This document shows, in pieces, positions 1 to 8,411 of a DNA stretch of 64,000 nucleotides; the stretch's first letter is position 1; every line of letters starts with the position of its first letter. The notes below the pieces were generated by a model that saw only the letters and a program-made list of their open reading frames with translations, searched no databases and was not told the origin of the DNA. This stretch comes from an uncultured Pirellula sp. (lineage in GTDB: Bacteria > Planctomycetota > Planctomycetia > Pirellulales > Pirellulaceae), in the NCBI GenBank assembly GCA_903858115.1, contig CAIOHR010000280.1, forward strand, positions 1-64,000, given 5' to 3'. The translations under genes and the position numbers were made by a program.

Positions 1-96
1 AGCGATCCAGCGCAAACAATTCAAAAGAAGGAGCTGATGGCAAAACTCACGGCGATGCAAGCACAGCTGGGTGATTCGCTGAAACTCGACCAATAG
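1..96 (+). CDS. C-terminal fragment of a probable sulfatase (5' end outside window)
   Basis: Frame 1 is open from the first base to a TAG at 94-96 and encodes 31 residues ending LGDSLKLDQ. The pattern (DPAQ, then a helix with paired Leu/Met, then a short LGD tail) resembles the last helix of planctomycete arylsulfatase-type enzymes, in which the C-terminal segment carries DPxE/Q followed by an amphipathic helix and a GD motif. Only the tail is visible: no catalytic Cys/Ser-x-Pro-x-Arg site can be seen, so the sulfatase call is an inference from a short stretch. The gene reads on the plus strand towards the convergent minus-strand operon beginning at 4623. Confidence 0.4.
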   Translation, partial: SDPAQTIQKKELMAKLTAMQAQLGDSLKLDQ

Positions 97-197
97 TATC
101 AAGAAAAACTGGATTGCAAAAACAATTAACTGTGTGACGAACTTCTTAGTGTCTCAGATCGATCGTTTCTATTGGCTGCTTTCTTGTTTGCCATCAA

Positions 198-476
198 TCA
201 CAGGTCAAGATCTACTTGCACACCGAAGCGGAACAGGTTTGGTTGCTTAGTCCAATCCAACACGCTTTCCTGCCGCTCGCTGACGGGAACAAAGCTGGTC
301 AATTCGTTGAAGAATGGATCAGTTGAGCGAAAGATTGGACCAGCGAAGTACGAGAGCTTGTTCCTCTGATTGCACTCCCGGGTAACGATGTCTTCGAGAT
401 CACCCCACTCGACGTTTTTAAAGTTAGAAATCATCGGCGTAGCGTTGGTAATCGTGAACGAGTGTCCTGCAATCGC
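198..476 (-). pseudogene. Remnant of a DNA/RNA non-specific endonuclease (NUC-type) domain
   Basis: Minus-strand reading from about 476 to 198 gives a peptide that begins GHSFTITNATP, continues FKNVEWGDLEDIV and then YFAGPIFRSTDP. This order (xFxxTNxxPM, fN...W..LE..V, then GPIF) is the signature order of the beta-beta-alpha Mg-endonuclease (NUC1/EndoG) family after its active site. The catalytic DRGH segment is missing: an in-frame TAA lies directly upstream and only 55 nt separate the fragment from the WD40 stop codon. The downstream part also ends early at a TGA at 198-200. I therefore read it as a decayed fragment. An in-frame ATG at 434 would give a 78-residue protein, but with no catalytic site. 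The assignment rests on motif order seen by eye. Confidence 0.45.
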
Positions 477-531
477 TTACTTTCAATGCTTTGTCGTAAA
501 TCATAAGGTGAGATGCGGGAATACCGTCGGG

Positions 532-1605
532 CTATGTAAGCTTGATGATCGCCGCTTGATTGTGGCTGATCGCGTAGACCGTATCAGGCGAGGTTCCAAA
601 CACAAAATCGTGGACGTGGCTGCCGACTTTTTCTTGGGCGGCCAGCTTGCCGTCGTCCATCCGATAGATCGTGACAAACCCCGAATTATCGCCTCCGCCG
701 GCCGCCAGCCATGCATCGCCCGGGCCGAAATGCAACGCTTCCACCAATCCTTTTAATTTGTTGTCTTCAATCTCATACAATCGAACGTTGTCTTGCCAAC
801 GGAAAACTTCGACGCGCGAGGATCCTTCTAAGTGGTCGATGTTGCCGACTTTGCCCATGCCACCGACCGCTAGCATCGCCGAATCGTTTGAAAAGGCGAG
901 CGCCCGGATTCCGCCGATCGAATGACGTCGTGCTTTGGGGTCCCAGGTATACATGATTGGCGTTTCGAGTCGCGCCGCAATCTGACCAGTGGCTAGATCT
1001 CGCACCAGCACGATCCCCGTCTTATCGCCAGTGGCCAACCAACGACCATCGCGCGAAATCGTGACGGCATACAACATCGCCGGGAAACCGTGTGGCGTTT
1101 TGATTTCGTAGTCGTTCCAAGTCGCGATCAGATCGCCACAGGATGCGTCCCAAAGTCGTGTGGTCATATCATCAGCAACACTCGCGACGCGACTGGCATC
1201 GGGCGATACGGCCAACATCCGCACCCATTTCGAATGCGCCGATTCGACTCGGCGAATGACTTCGCCACTGGCCATGTTCCACCAGATCAGCGCGCCGTCG
1301 TAGCCGCCGGAAACGAGTTTATCGCCGGCGCGAACCAGGCCCGTTACATAACTGCTGTGACGTTCTTGGCCGATCGGGATGGCTTCGATCTTTTCGGCCG
1401 CCATATCGATTCGGTGGACCGCAAAGTCCGACATACCGACAAACAACGTCGTCGCCGCTTCGCCTTGCGTTACGCAAAAACCGATCGCCGGCAGACCGAT
1501 GGTCTTTTCGACCTTCACCGTCTGTGGCATCGCAGGCGCAGCGGCCTTTGAATCGGCAACTTGTAACGCGGCGGCGGACTCATCACTGGGCATCATGGCG
1601 AACAC
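532..1605 (-). CDS. WD40 repeat protein, last gene of a PSD1-DUF1501 operon
   Basis: A 357-residue protein made almost entirely of beta-propeller repeats. Recognisable blades contain SGGYDGALIWWNMASG, DDMTTRLWDASCG and GDKTGIVLVRDLATG, which are the GH...WD-like strands of WD40 repeats. There is no enzymatic motif; propellers of this kind act as protein-binding platforms. It is the third gene of a minus-strand series (PSD1-type cytochrome protein at 4623, DUF1501 at 2952, then this gene), an arrangement common in planctomycetes, which suggests the three products work together, probably at or outside the cytoplasmic membrane. No signal peptide is visible at the chosen start. That start is a GTG at 1605, with ATG codons at 1596 and 1593 as equally plausible alternatives; an in-frame TAG lies five codons above the GTG. 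Confidence 0.82.
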   Translation of the reverse strand: MFAMMPSDESAAALQVADSKAAAPAMPQTVKVEKTIGLPAIGFCVTQGEAATTLFVGMSDFAVHRIDMAAEKIEAIPIGQERHSSYVTGLVRAGDKLVSGGYDGALIWWNMASGEVIRRVESAHSKWVRMLAVSPDASRVASVADDMTTRLWDASCGDLIATWNDYEIKTPHGFPAMLYAVTISRDGRWLATGDKTGIVLVRDLATGQIAARLETPIMYTWDPKARRHSIGGIRALAFSNDSAMLAVGGMGKVGNIDHLEGSSRVEVFRWQDNVRLYEIEDNKLKGLVEALHFGPGDAWLAAGGGDNSGFVTIYRMDDGKLAAQEKVGSHVHDFVFGTSPDTVYAISHNQAAIIKLT

Positions 1606-1647
1606 TCGACGATAAGGATGCTAACGGAATGGTGTTGAAAACGGTAC

Positions 1648-2952
1648 TTAAGCCAGCACTTCGCGGATCGGGTTGGTGCCGAAATCGGCCAGCGGAATCG
1701 GACGCGACCCCAGCATGTATTCGTGCTGGTGGTCGATCCCCAGCGCCGCAAGAATCGTCGCGAACAAGTCACCGGCGCTCGCTTCGCCTTCGACCACTCG
1801 GTGCCCTTCGTCGTCGGTTTTTCCATAAGCGACGCCGCCACGAATGCCCGCACCCGAAAGGCTACAGCTCCAAGCACTCGCAAAGTGGTCGCGACCAAGG
1901 CTGGCGTTGATATTGGGCGTGCGGCCGAACTCGCCCAGCGTGATCACCAGCGTGTGCTCCAGCAGTCCCCGCTCGGCCAAATCATCTAACAACACCGACA
2001 TCGAATGGTCCAAGTCGGCGCAAAGTTCTTGGTGCGTTTCGAAGTTCTGGCCGTGGCTGTCCCACCATGCGCGAGCGACTTTGACGAACGGCACGTCGGC
2101 TTCGACCAATCGCCGCGCGATCAAGCATTGCTGGGCAAATTGTGATGATCCATAACGATTGCGAACGCTTTCGGGTTCACGTTCGATATCAAACAGGTCG
2201 GCGCTGGCCATCAGTCCATGCACGCGTTGATAGGCCGACATATGGCTGTTGACTGCTTGATTGCGACGCGCTGTGGTAAAGCGTTTTGCCAACACGTCGC
2301 GAAGCGCCGCTCGGTCGTGGTGGTCAATCTCGGAAATGATATCGGGCCGCACAACGTTCGGCGGCGTCATGCTTTCACTCAGAAACATCGGCGAGTAACG
2401 CGCACCCAAAAAACCGCTCGTCCCTTTGCGTCGACCTTCGGTCGATGTGTAAAGCGAAACGTAATCGGGAACCTTGCTTTCCAGCCGACCGAGTTCGCGA
2501 GCGACGACGGCACCGATGTCTGGATACTTGACTCCCGGATCCGGCACCCGTCCACATTCCATCAGATCGGCACCTGTGCCGTGGTCGGCGATCTTGGTAT
2601 TCAACGACCGGATGATCGCCGTGTGTTGCATCCGCTGGGCCAGTTCCGGCAGCAATTCGCTGATGTGAATCCCGGTAACGTTTGTCGGAATCGCACGGAA
2701 CGGACCGCCCGTTTTCGCTCCCGGTTTCGGATCCCAGGTTTCGAACTGGCTCGCACCGCCGGCAAGCCACAGCAAGATCACTCGCTTATTCTGTTTCTTC
2801 AGTTCACTGGCCATTGCCTCGCTGCGTAGCCCGTGAATGGCCGTCATATCAGCGACCGAACCGGCCGTGACACCTGCAGCCGCAGCGGACAAAAATCGAC
2901 GTCGCGACAAACCGTTTTCTTGCGGCCCCAAGCCGCTGATGTTCGATGCCAT
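1648..2952 (-). CDS. DUF1501 domain protein, Tat-exported
   Basis: A 434-residue DUF1501 protein, the usual length for the family. The N-terminus carries a twin-arginine signal (SRRRFLSAAAAG at residues 16-27) followed by an alanine-rich hydrophobic stretch, so export in folded form is predicted. The body shows family motifs such as WLAGGASQFETWDPKPG, VKVARAWWDSHGQNFETH and LGEFGRTPNINASLGRDH. The fold is related to the alkaline phosphatase/sulfatase superfamily, but the substrate is unknown. The gene sits 21 nt downstream of the PSD1 gene that ends at 2974 and 42 nt upstream of the WD40 gene, indicating one transcription unit. DUF1501 and DUF1549/DUF1553 proteins are almost always paired in Planctomycetes. 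Confidence 0.92.
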   Translation of the reverse strand: MASNISGLGPQENGLSRRRFLSAAAAGVTAGSVADMTAIHGLRSEAMASELKKQNKRVILLWLAGGASQFETWDPKPGAKTGGPFRAIPTNVTGIHISELLPELAQRMQHTAIIRSLNTKIADHGTGADLMECGRVPDPGVKYPDIGAVVARELGRLESKVPDYVSLYTSTEGRRKGTSGFLGARYSPMFLSESMTPPNVVRPDIISEIDHHDRAALRDVLAKRFTTARRNQAVNSHMSAYQRVHGLMASADLFDIEREPESVRNRYGSSQFAQQCLIARRLVEADVPFVKVARAWWDSHGQNFETHQELCADLDHSMSVLLDDLAERGLLEHTLVITLGEFGRTPNINASLGRDHFASAWSCSLSGAGIRGGVAYGKTDDEGHRVVEGEASAGDLFATILAALGIDHQHEYMLGSRPIPLADFGTNPIREVLA

Positions 2953-2973
2953 GATTTATTTCCCGCTGGTTCG

Positions 2974-4623
2974 TTAGTGATTGAATCGGAGTTCGGGGCC
3001 GGCCAGCAATGCCCAGGTGAGCGACCGCAGCGATTCGACTCGATCGGTGTTTTCGCGTTGCATCCAAGCGGTCGCCGTCTGTAACTCCTGATCAGACGGT
3101 TTGCGATTGAGCACGGTGACCCACAATTGCTCGACCGCCTGGGAATTTTCCTCGATCGACTTCAACTTGCCCACGATGCGGTCGCCACCATCGCGTAACA
3201 GGTCGTTCGTAATCCGATCGTTGTTGCTGAAGAAGAGTGCTTCGTCGACAGCGATTTGAAAGTTTTCGCCCGGTTGCTCGAACTCCCGCGACCAACCGGC
3301 CGCTTGATTTTCCAGATCATTTCTCAGCTTGTTCCACGCGACCGAATCTTCCAGCGCTGGCCAATTGTCTGGAGAACGGATGACAACCAACAACGATGCG
3401 GCCATTTGGCGCGGTGTGAGCGATTTGGTCGAGGCAAAGGCATAAGTCGAAGCGGCCGGGGGCGTTTCGTCGACCGCCCACTCGCTCGATCTGGCATACG
3501 CTTGGCTGAGTGTTATGCCACGGATCAGACGTCGCAGGTCGTAACCACTGGCGACAAAGTCGCGGGTCAACCAGTCGAGCAATTGGGGGTGGCTCGCAGG
3601 ATTTGCCTCGTGCAGTTGATCTGGCGGATCGACCAAACCCAGGCCCATCAATCGCAGCCACGTTCGGTTGACAATGTTCTTTGCTAAGTATCGTTCCTTA
3701 TCATCACGTATCGCAAGTTCAGATAATTCGCGACGTGGGCTGAAGCTGGCGGAAATCACATAACCGGCTTTTTCATCCCTCTCAAGCTTTTGAATCTGTT
3801 GTTCCAATTGCTTGCGTTCATCGTCGGCAAACGACGGTGTCTTGTCTTCGGCGACCGAACCGTTCAAGAACATCAGCGTCGCTGATTTTTCTTCGCCTTT
3901 GGTCGTCTTGAACTTCACTTCACCGAACGGTTTCTCCGCAATCACGTTCTTGCGAGTAATGAACGTGCGCTGAAAAAAAGCTTGCATCCCATAAAAATGA
4001 TCCTGCTTCCAAGCCTCGACCAACGGGTGATCGTGACACTTCGCACAACTGACGTTCACGCCAAAGAACAGCATCGCGGTGTCGTTGGTCAGGTCATCCA
4101 GGTTGCGAACACGTGAGGAAACGAATTGCGCCGCCCCTTTTTCGACACCATCAGCTTGGCGAGCGGCCAACATGTCACGAAACATCTGGTCCCAAGGACG
4201 TTTCTGGCGAACCGCCCACAGCAAATACTCGCGGAACTCGCCATCGTGAGGCCGATTGGCCAGCAACAGTTCATCCAAACTGTTGCGCAGGTGAAAGTCA
4301 AAGTCCGACGACTGCATCAAGCGATCGACCAACATGTCGCGACGGACCGTTTCGGGTTGATCAAAAAACCACTGATGCTCCCTCGCCGTCGGCACACGTC
4401 CGGCTAAGTCGAGCATCGTACGCCGCAGCACGGTAGCGTCATCGGCCGCCGGTCTGGGCTCAATCGATCGCGATTGCAGCTTTTCGGTAATGTAGTGATC
4501 AACGGCGGACGCGACTTCGGTTTCCGGTGGCAGCAGCTCTTGGGCTCTGACACCGGTAGATGCCAAGCAACCGACTACAATGAAGGCGAATCGCTGCAGC
4601 AGATGCATGAGGTCAACACGCAT
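2974..4623 (-). CDS. DUF1549/DUF1553 (PSD1-type) planctomycete cytochrome-like protein, short form
   Basis: A 549-residue exported protein with a hydrophobic N-terminal segment ending in GVRAQE, a probable signal peptidase site. The first half is DUF1549 (MLDLAGRVPTAREHQWFFDQP) and contains a heme c site CAKCH at residues 193-197. The second half is DUF1553 (NRTWLRLMGLGLVDPPDQL and LTPRQMAASLLVVIRSPDN). It is shorter than the classic PSD1 architecture because it lacks the N-terminal cytochrome C domain and the LamG domain seen in the second copy at 40718-43822. It is the promoter-proximal gene of the operon with DUF1501 and WD40. An alternative ATG at 4608 would shorten the signal region. The biochemical role of this family is not established. 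Confidence 0.9.
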   Translation of the reverse strand: MRVDLMHLLQRFAFIVVGCLASTGVRAQELLPPETEVASAVDHYITEKLQSRSIEPRPAADDATVLRRTMLDLAGRVPTAREHQWFFDQPETVRRDMLVDRLMQSSDFDFHLRNSLDELLLANRPHDGEFREYLLWAVRQKRPWDQMFRDMLAARQADGVEKGAAQFVSSRVRNLDDLTNDTAMLFFGVNVSCAKCHDHPLVEAWKQDHFYGMQAFFQRTFITRKNVIAEKPFGEVKFKTTKGEEKSATLMFLNGSVAEDKTPSFADDERKQLEQQIQKLERDEKAGYVISASFSPRRELSELAIRDDKERYLAKNIVNRTWLRLMGLGLVDPPDQLHEANPASHPQLLDWLTRDFVASGYDLRRLIRGITLSQAYARSSEWAVDETPPAASTYAFASTKSLTPRQMAASLLVVIRSPDNWPALEDSVAWNKLRNDLENQAAGWSREFEQPGENFQIAVDEALFFSNNDRITNDLLRDGGDRIVGKLKSIEENSQAVEQLWVTVLNRKPSDQELQTATAWMQRENTDRVESLRSLTWALLAGPELRFNH

Positions 4624-5226
4624 GGGGAAAGCCAGCAGGTGGGATGGGAGGGGGGGAAAGAGGCAAGGCCTACTAAAGATTGTAACGGATTCGTCACGGT
4701 AAAGTCATCAACTATTTTTGGAATTCTTGCTAGGCGAGAATGAGGGTGCATTTCGCGATTTGCGCCTGGCATGAAATTTTCCAGTATGGGATTAGTGTTT
4801 TTGGGGAAAGGTATTTGGGTATGTTGAAATAGGAGAGCTAGGATGGCTTAGAGACTTCTTCGGTAGCCATTGGTGATGACCCGGTAAGCAACCTCTTGGG
4901 ACTGGAGATCAATAAAACAGTCAGCCCGGCTGTTGAACGAAAGATGGTTAATGCAGGAGCTTGTGCGACGAGTTTCCTTAACGGTCTCGATGCTTGCCGC
5001 GATTGCCTACCGCATGTTAGCCGACTTTCGCATTGAACAGGGCCAACTCGATAAAGGCTTGGAGGCATATGTACGCCGGAGCATGCACCGAATGCTCTCC
5101 GTTTGCACGCCGCGAGTATCGTCAATCGATCGATGATATCCAAGCTATTTGCAAGTGCAGGTTCCAAGAAGATGTGATCAACTCTTGGTTAGGTCATCAG
5201 GCGGATATCCCGAACCATCACGACAC
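4624..5226. other. Gene-free interval between PSD1 operon and tRNA-Glu
   Basis: About 600 bases with no ORF I can support. Two overlapping open frames here (minus 4838-5167 and plus 4933-5136) have no recognisable domain, no ribosome binding site and low-complexity composition. The promoter of the minus-strand PSD1 operon should lie in the first 200 bases, but no clear -35/-10 pair stands out. Confidence 0.5.
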
Positions 5227-5253
5227 AAAAAAACCCAGCGATTTGCTGGGTTC
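5227..5253 (-). terminator. Rho-independent terminator after tRNA-Glu
   Basis: On the minus strand the stem CCCAGC (5250-5245), a five-base loop and GCTGGG (5239-5234) are followed by a run of seven T. It lies about 90 nt downstream of the tRNA-Glu 3' end and is oriented to end its transcript. Confidence 0.75.
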
Positions 5254-5272
5254 TTATGGTGCCGGTTGGCAG

Positions 5273-5339
5273 CTGAAAACTAACTAACACTGAAAACTAA
5301 CTAACACTGAAAACCAACTAACACTGAAAACCAACCTAG
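5273..5339. repeat. Four tandem copies of a 17-bp repeat
   Basis: The unit CTGAAAACTAACTAACA begins at 5273, 5290, 5307 and 5324; the third copy has one T-to-C change and the fourth is truncated at CTAG. The array lies between the tRNA-Glu gene and its terminator and would therefore be transcribed as part of the tRNA 3' trailer. It is too short and too degenerate in purpose to be a CRISPR: there are no spacers. Confidence 0.85.
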
Positions 5340-5412
5340 TGACCCCGACGGGAGTCGAACCCGTGTTACCGCCGTGAAAGGGCGATGTCCTAGGCCTCTA
5401 GACGACGGGGCC
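5340..5412 (-). tRNA. tRNA-Glu (anticodon UUC)
   Basis: The minus strand folds into a 73-nt cloverleaf. The acceptor stem is GGCCCCG paired with CGGGGTC (one G-U pair), the anticodon arm is TCGCC-CTTTCAC-GGCGG with anticodon TTC, and the T arm holds the canonical GGTTCGACTCC. The discriminator base is A, and the 3' CCA is not encoded. The expected TTC anticodon and intact arms make the identity secure. Confidence 0.97.
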
Positions 5413-5536
5413 ATGTACGCGTGTTACCGCGAGGAGGACGAAGTTTACGAAACAGCCGCTAGCTGTCAAGACGAAAGACTTATTCTTGTACGAGAGCTTG
5501 GAATTAACTGACGTAAATGCTTACCGAAATCAAAAA

Positions 5537-5749
5537 CTAGGATTCTTCGGTTTGCTCGGTCGGTTCTATTCCCTGCCCGTCGTGGTTGTTTCTTTGAATA
5601 GCGTCGTACACTTCCCGTCGGTGCACTGGCACTTCTCTAGGAGCTTCTACGCCCAATCGAACCTTGTCACCCCGGATTTCAACCACCACGATGGTGATTT
5701 CGTTATTGATGACAATGCTCTCGTTCTTCTTGCGAGATAATACTAACAT
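5537..5749 (-). CDS. csrA: Carbon storage regulator CsrA (first copy)
   Basis: A 70-residue protein beginning MLVLSRKKNESIVINNEI, the canonical CsrA N-terminus, followed by IRGDKVRLGVEAPREVPVHRREV, which contains the beta-4/beta-5 RNA-binding strands and the conserved R of VHRREV. CsrA dimers bind GGA motifs in mRNA leaders and repress or stabilise translation. The start has a strong GA-rich Shine-Dalgarno (GGAAGGGAAG). The leader itself contains several GGA triplets overlapping this site, which is compatible with autorepression (inference). The C-terminal extension (about 20 residues rich in E, Q and T) is longer than in Escherichia coli CsrA. A second csrA is at 61734. No FliW or flagellar genes lie nearby. 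Confidence 0.95.
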   Translation of the reverse strand: MLVLSRKKNESIVINNEITIVVVEIRGDKVRLGVEAPREVPVHRREVYDAIQRNNHDGQGIEPTEQTEES

Positions 5750-5866
5750 GACTTCCCTTCCTCGAATCCTTGGGCAAAATACCCATCTCCTGTATCCTGT
5801 GAATCATTGAGGGCGAAACCGTGCACCCCGCCAAAGGGCTGCTTGCCATCAAGTCAAACTGCTTCA

Positions 5867-5894
5867 ACTCTAGATGCAAGGTTGTGCCAGTCAA
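5867..5894 (-). promoter_or_regulatory. Candidate sigma-70-type promoter of csrA
   Basis: On the minus strand TTGACT (5894-5889), a 16-base spacer and TAGAGT (5872-5867) lie about 115 bases ahead of the csrA ATG. The -35 matches five of six consensus bases and the -10 four of six. This is pattern matching only, and the spacing is one base short of ideal. Confidence 0.35.
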
Positions 5895-6000
5895 GAAAAA
5901 CGAGCCAATGTCAAGCTGTTTTTTACAGAAAAATAGCGATTTATAGGGTTTTGAGGCCGCTTTGTTCGTTTCGCCGATCCATCCTCGATTTTCCTAAAAA

Positions 6001-7800
6001 ATGAACCTGGCTTCCAACCTTACTTCCAAGTCGCCGATTTCGGACAAACCCGGTTGGCAAAATCACTTTTTCGTCGACTGGATCGGGACCTTTTTGGTCT
6101 TCATCATTTATGCCGGAAATCGCGTTCCGGACGTCAATGAACCTCATTACTGGACCAAAGCGGCCCACTTCTGGAATCCAGATTTCGGTCGAGGCGACCT
6201 ATTTCTGGAATCGGGTGATGTCCATTGGGCTTTTTACTTGATGTTCGGATGGCTTACAAAGCTGTTTACGATGGAACAATCTGTTTGGATTGCAAGGCTC
6301 TGCACCTGGGGATTGCTGTCGATCGGCTGGACTTCGATGTTGCATTCGTTGTTCTCGCCTGCCAAAGATAGTGAAAAACTAGCCAGGACCCATATTCCCT
6401 TTCTTGCGACTCTTGTAGCGCCGATTTGGTTGGCTGGTATGCATTGGGGACTTTGGGCCGGCGAATGGGTCGTCGGAGGGTGCGAATCCAAGTGCATCGC
6501 TTACGCCTTTTTCTTTATGGGGTTGGGGGATCTGGCAAAACGTAACTTCTTCGTCGGTTGGCTTTGCATCGGCATAGGTAGCATGTTCCATGTAGTAACC
6601 GGGCTCTGGGTAATCGCGACTTGCGGACTAGCCTTGTTATGGATCGATCTGGTTTGGAATCGAGGAAACATCTGGCCATGGATGAAGGGCCAATTGGTTG
6701 GCTGGACGTTGTGTATTGCTGGGTTCTTGGCCGGTGCCATCCCTGCGATAAGCATGGATATTCGCACCGCCAGCGATGAGACGACGTTGAGCGCGATGCA
6801 CCAAGTCTATACGCGATTGGGACATCATTTATCGCCGATCAAGTTCAGCGAGTCGCGGTGGAGCGGATTCTTGCATCTGCTAGCGATCGCCGTGATCTTG
6901 ATTCTGCTCGTTCGCAGGCAAAGGACGTTTTGGCGAACAGACCAAACGGACCGAAGCCGCCAAAAACATTGGCTTCGCGATGCGCCTCCGGTGTTTCAAT
7001 TGCTGATGATGACAGCTTGGATGGCTTTTCTCGTTGCTTCTCTTGGGTTGGTGTTTGACCTAGTGTTCAGCAACTATGCACCTCGTTTTGCTGCGAAAAT
7101 ATTGCGGTTCTATTGGTTTCGGTGGAACGATGTAACGATGCCGCTCGCACTAGCATTGGTTGCGGTCGGTGTGTCCACAGGGGTTTTGCAATTCGCTCAA
7201 CAAGCTTTTTGGAAGCGCTCGCTCATTCTGGTTTGTTCGCTCGTCGCGGCGATTGCGATCATTTGGTCGCGACATCAAGAAAACTCGAACGAGAAAATAC
7301 CAGTTGGTGAAAAACTCAACTTTGTGCTCAAATCCGACACGCTAGCAGCCCAAGTTCAGCAATTCAGTGATTGGAAACGTGTTTGCGATTGGATCAAGTC
7401 GGAAACTCAGACAGAACCACTTTGGTTAACACCTCGCAGGCAGCAATCCTTCAAATGGAGGACTTCCCGAGCCGAGTTGGCGTCGTGGAAAGATATGCCC
7501 CAAAACGCAGCGGCGGTCGTAGAATGGAACCGTCGTATCAAGGACTCGTACCAATACGATAAACAAAAGAACCTTTTGCCTATCACAACAGAGAAGCTTG
7601 AGGAACTCCGATCCAAGTATGGTATCCGCTACGTTTTGCTCGATCTGCGAGTGAAGGGACAGACAATTCCAGGTTGGCCACTCCTTTATCCTCGATCCCC
7701 GGATTCAAATTCCTCGTTTGCAGTCGTGGAAGCACCTTCTTCATTGGAAACGCAGACTCCACCGGCAACGCAAGAGAAGCTGGAAGTCGAAAAACAGTAA
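6001..7800 (+). CDS. Polytopic membrane protein of unknown function (DUF6798-like)
   Basis: A 599-residue protein with about ten predicted membrane segments, for example FLVFIIYAGN, LCIAGFLAGAIPAI, FLHLLAIAVILILLV and LILVCSLVAAIAIIW. The segment before the second membrane helix reads VPDVNEPHYWTKAAHFWNP, and the layout, with a soluble C-terminal part (residues about 450-560) ending in RYVLLDLRV, resembles large planctomycete membrane proteins with a glycosyltransferase-C-like topology. The DUF6798 label is from memory of such proteins and not certain. The stop lies 5 nt before the smpB start, so the two are likely co-transcribed. No Shine-Dalgarno is visible at the ATG, which follows an A-rich tract. 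The substrate cannot be told from the sequence. Confidence 0.72.
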   Translation: MNLASNLTSKSPISDKPGWQNHFFVDWIGTFLVFIIYAGNRVPDVNEPHYWTKAAHFWNPDFGRGDLFLESGDVHWAFYLMFGWLTKLFTMEQSVWIARLCTWGLLSIGWTSMLHSLFSPAKDSEKLARTHIPFLATLVAPIWLAGMHWGLWAGEWVVGGCESKCIAYAFFFMGLGDLAKRNFFVGWLCIGIGSMFHVVTGLWVIATCGLALLWIDLVWNRGNIWPWMKGQLVGWTLCIAGFLAGAIPAISMDIRTASDETTLSAMHQVYTRLGHHLSPIKFSESRWSGFLHLLAIAVILILLVRRQRTFWRTDQTDRSRQKHWLRDAPPVFQLLMMTAWMAFLVASLGLVFDLVFSNYAPRFAAKILRFYWFRWNDVTMPLALALVAVGVSTGVLQFAQQAFWKRSLILVCSLVAAIAIIWSRHQENSNEKIPVGEKLNFVLKSDTLAAQVQQFSDWKRVCDWIKSETQTEPLWLTPRRQQSFKWRTSRAELASWKDMPQNAAAVVEWNRRIKDSYQYDKQKNLLPITTEKLEELRSKYGIRYVLLDLRVKGQTIPGWPLLYPRSPDSNSSFAVVEAPSSLETQTPPATQEKLEVEKQ

Positions 7801-7805
7801 ACTCT

Positions 7806-8348
7806 ATGAGTAAAAAGAAGAACAAATCACCGCAACCGACACAACAGAGCGCCCCCAAGCCGAAGCCCAAAGAAGACAAAGGGGCGACGTTCAAATCGAT
7901 CAGCGAAAATAGAAAAGCAAAATTTCAGTATGAGATCTTGGACTCTTTGGAATGCGGTATGGTTTTGCACGGCAGCGAGGTGAAAAGTCTCCGCAATGGA
8001 AAATGCTCCATCGAAGAAGCCTATGGACGAATCAAAGATGGCGAACTCTGGTTGGTAGGTTGCGAAATTGACGAATACCGCCAAGCGACGATCTGGAACC
8101 ATCCAACCAAACGGGTTCGAAAGCTATTGATTCACCGTCGCGAGTTCTTGAAGTTCGCAGGCCGATCCAAAGAACGAGGCCTGACCTTGGTCCCGCTGCG
8201 TCTCTACTTTACGGATCGAGGGGTCGCCAAATGTGTGATGGGCCTCTGCAAAGGCAAGAAACTACACGACAAACGGGAGACGATGAAAAAGAATGACGCC
8301 AAACGTGAAATCCAGCGAGCCATTCGTGGGAAAGCGAAAGGCAGATAA
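7806..8348 (+). CDS. smpB: SsrA-binding protein SmpB
   Basis: A 180-residue SmpB. After a lysine/proline-rich N-terminal extension of about 30 residues, the core runs from SISENRKAKFQYEILDSLE through GMVLHGSEVKSLRNGK, the characteristic oligonucleotide-binding barrel, to a basic C-terminal tail (KGKKLHDKRETMKKNDAKRE) that reaches into the mRNA channel. SmpB binds tmRNA and delivers it with EF-Tu to stalled ribosomes. The ATG at 7806 is preferred over an upstream in-frame start at 7674, because the latter would lie inside the preceding gene and add unrelated residues. The tmRNA gene is not visible in this window. Confidence 0.95.
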   Translation: MSKKKNKSPQPTQQSAPKPKPKEDKGATFKSISENRKAKFQYEILDSLECGMVLHGSEVKSLRNGKCSIEEAYGRIKDGELWLVGCEIDEYRQATIWNHPTKRVRKLLIHRREFLKFAGRSKERGLTLVPLRLYFTDRGVAKCVMGLCKGKKLHDKRETMKKNDAKREIQRAIRGKAKGR

Positions 8349-8411
8349 GGTGATCGACGAGCCTTGCATTGACAAAGCGAACCTCCCACACCCAATTGCG
8401 TAATCCTGTAG

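Noticed and set aside
1090..1551. Plus-strand ORF of 153 codons inside the WD40 gene
   Set aside because: Exact antisense of propeller repeats, Arg/His-rich, no start context: a shadow frame.
4838..5167. Minus-strand ORF of 109 codons in the intergenic gap
   Set aside because: No domain, no ribosome binding site, and it overlaps another open frame on the plus strand; composition looks non-coding.
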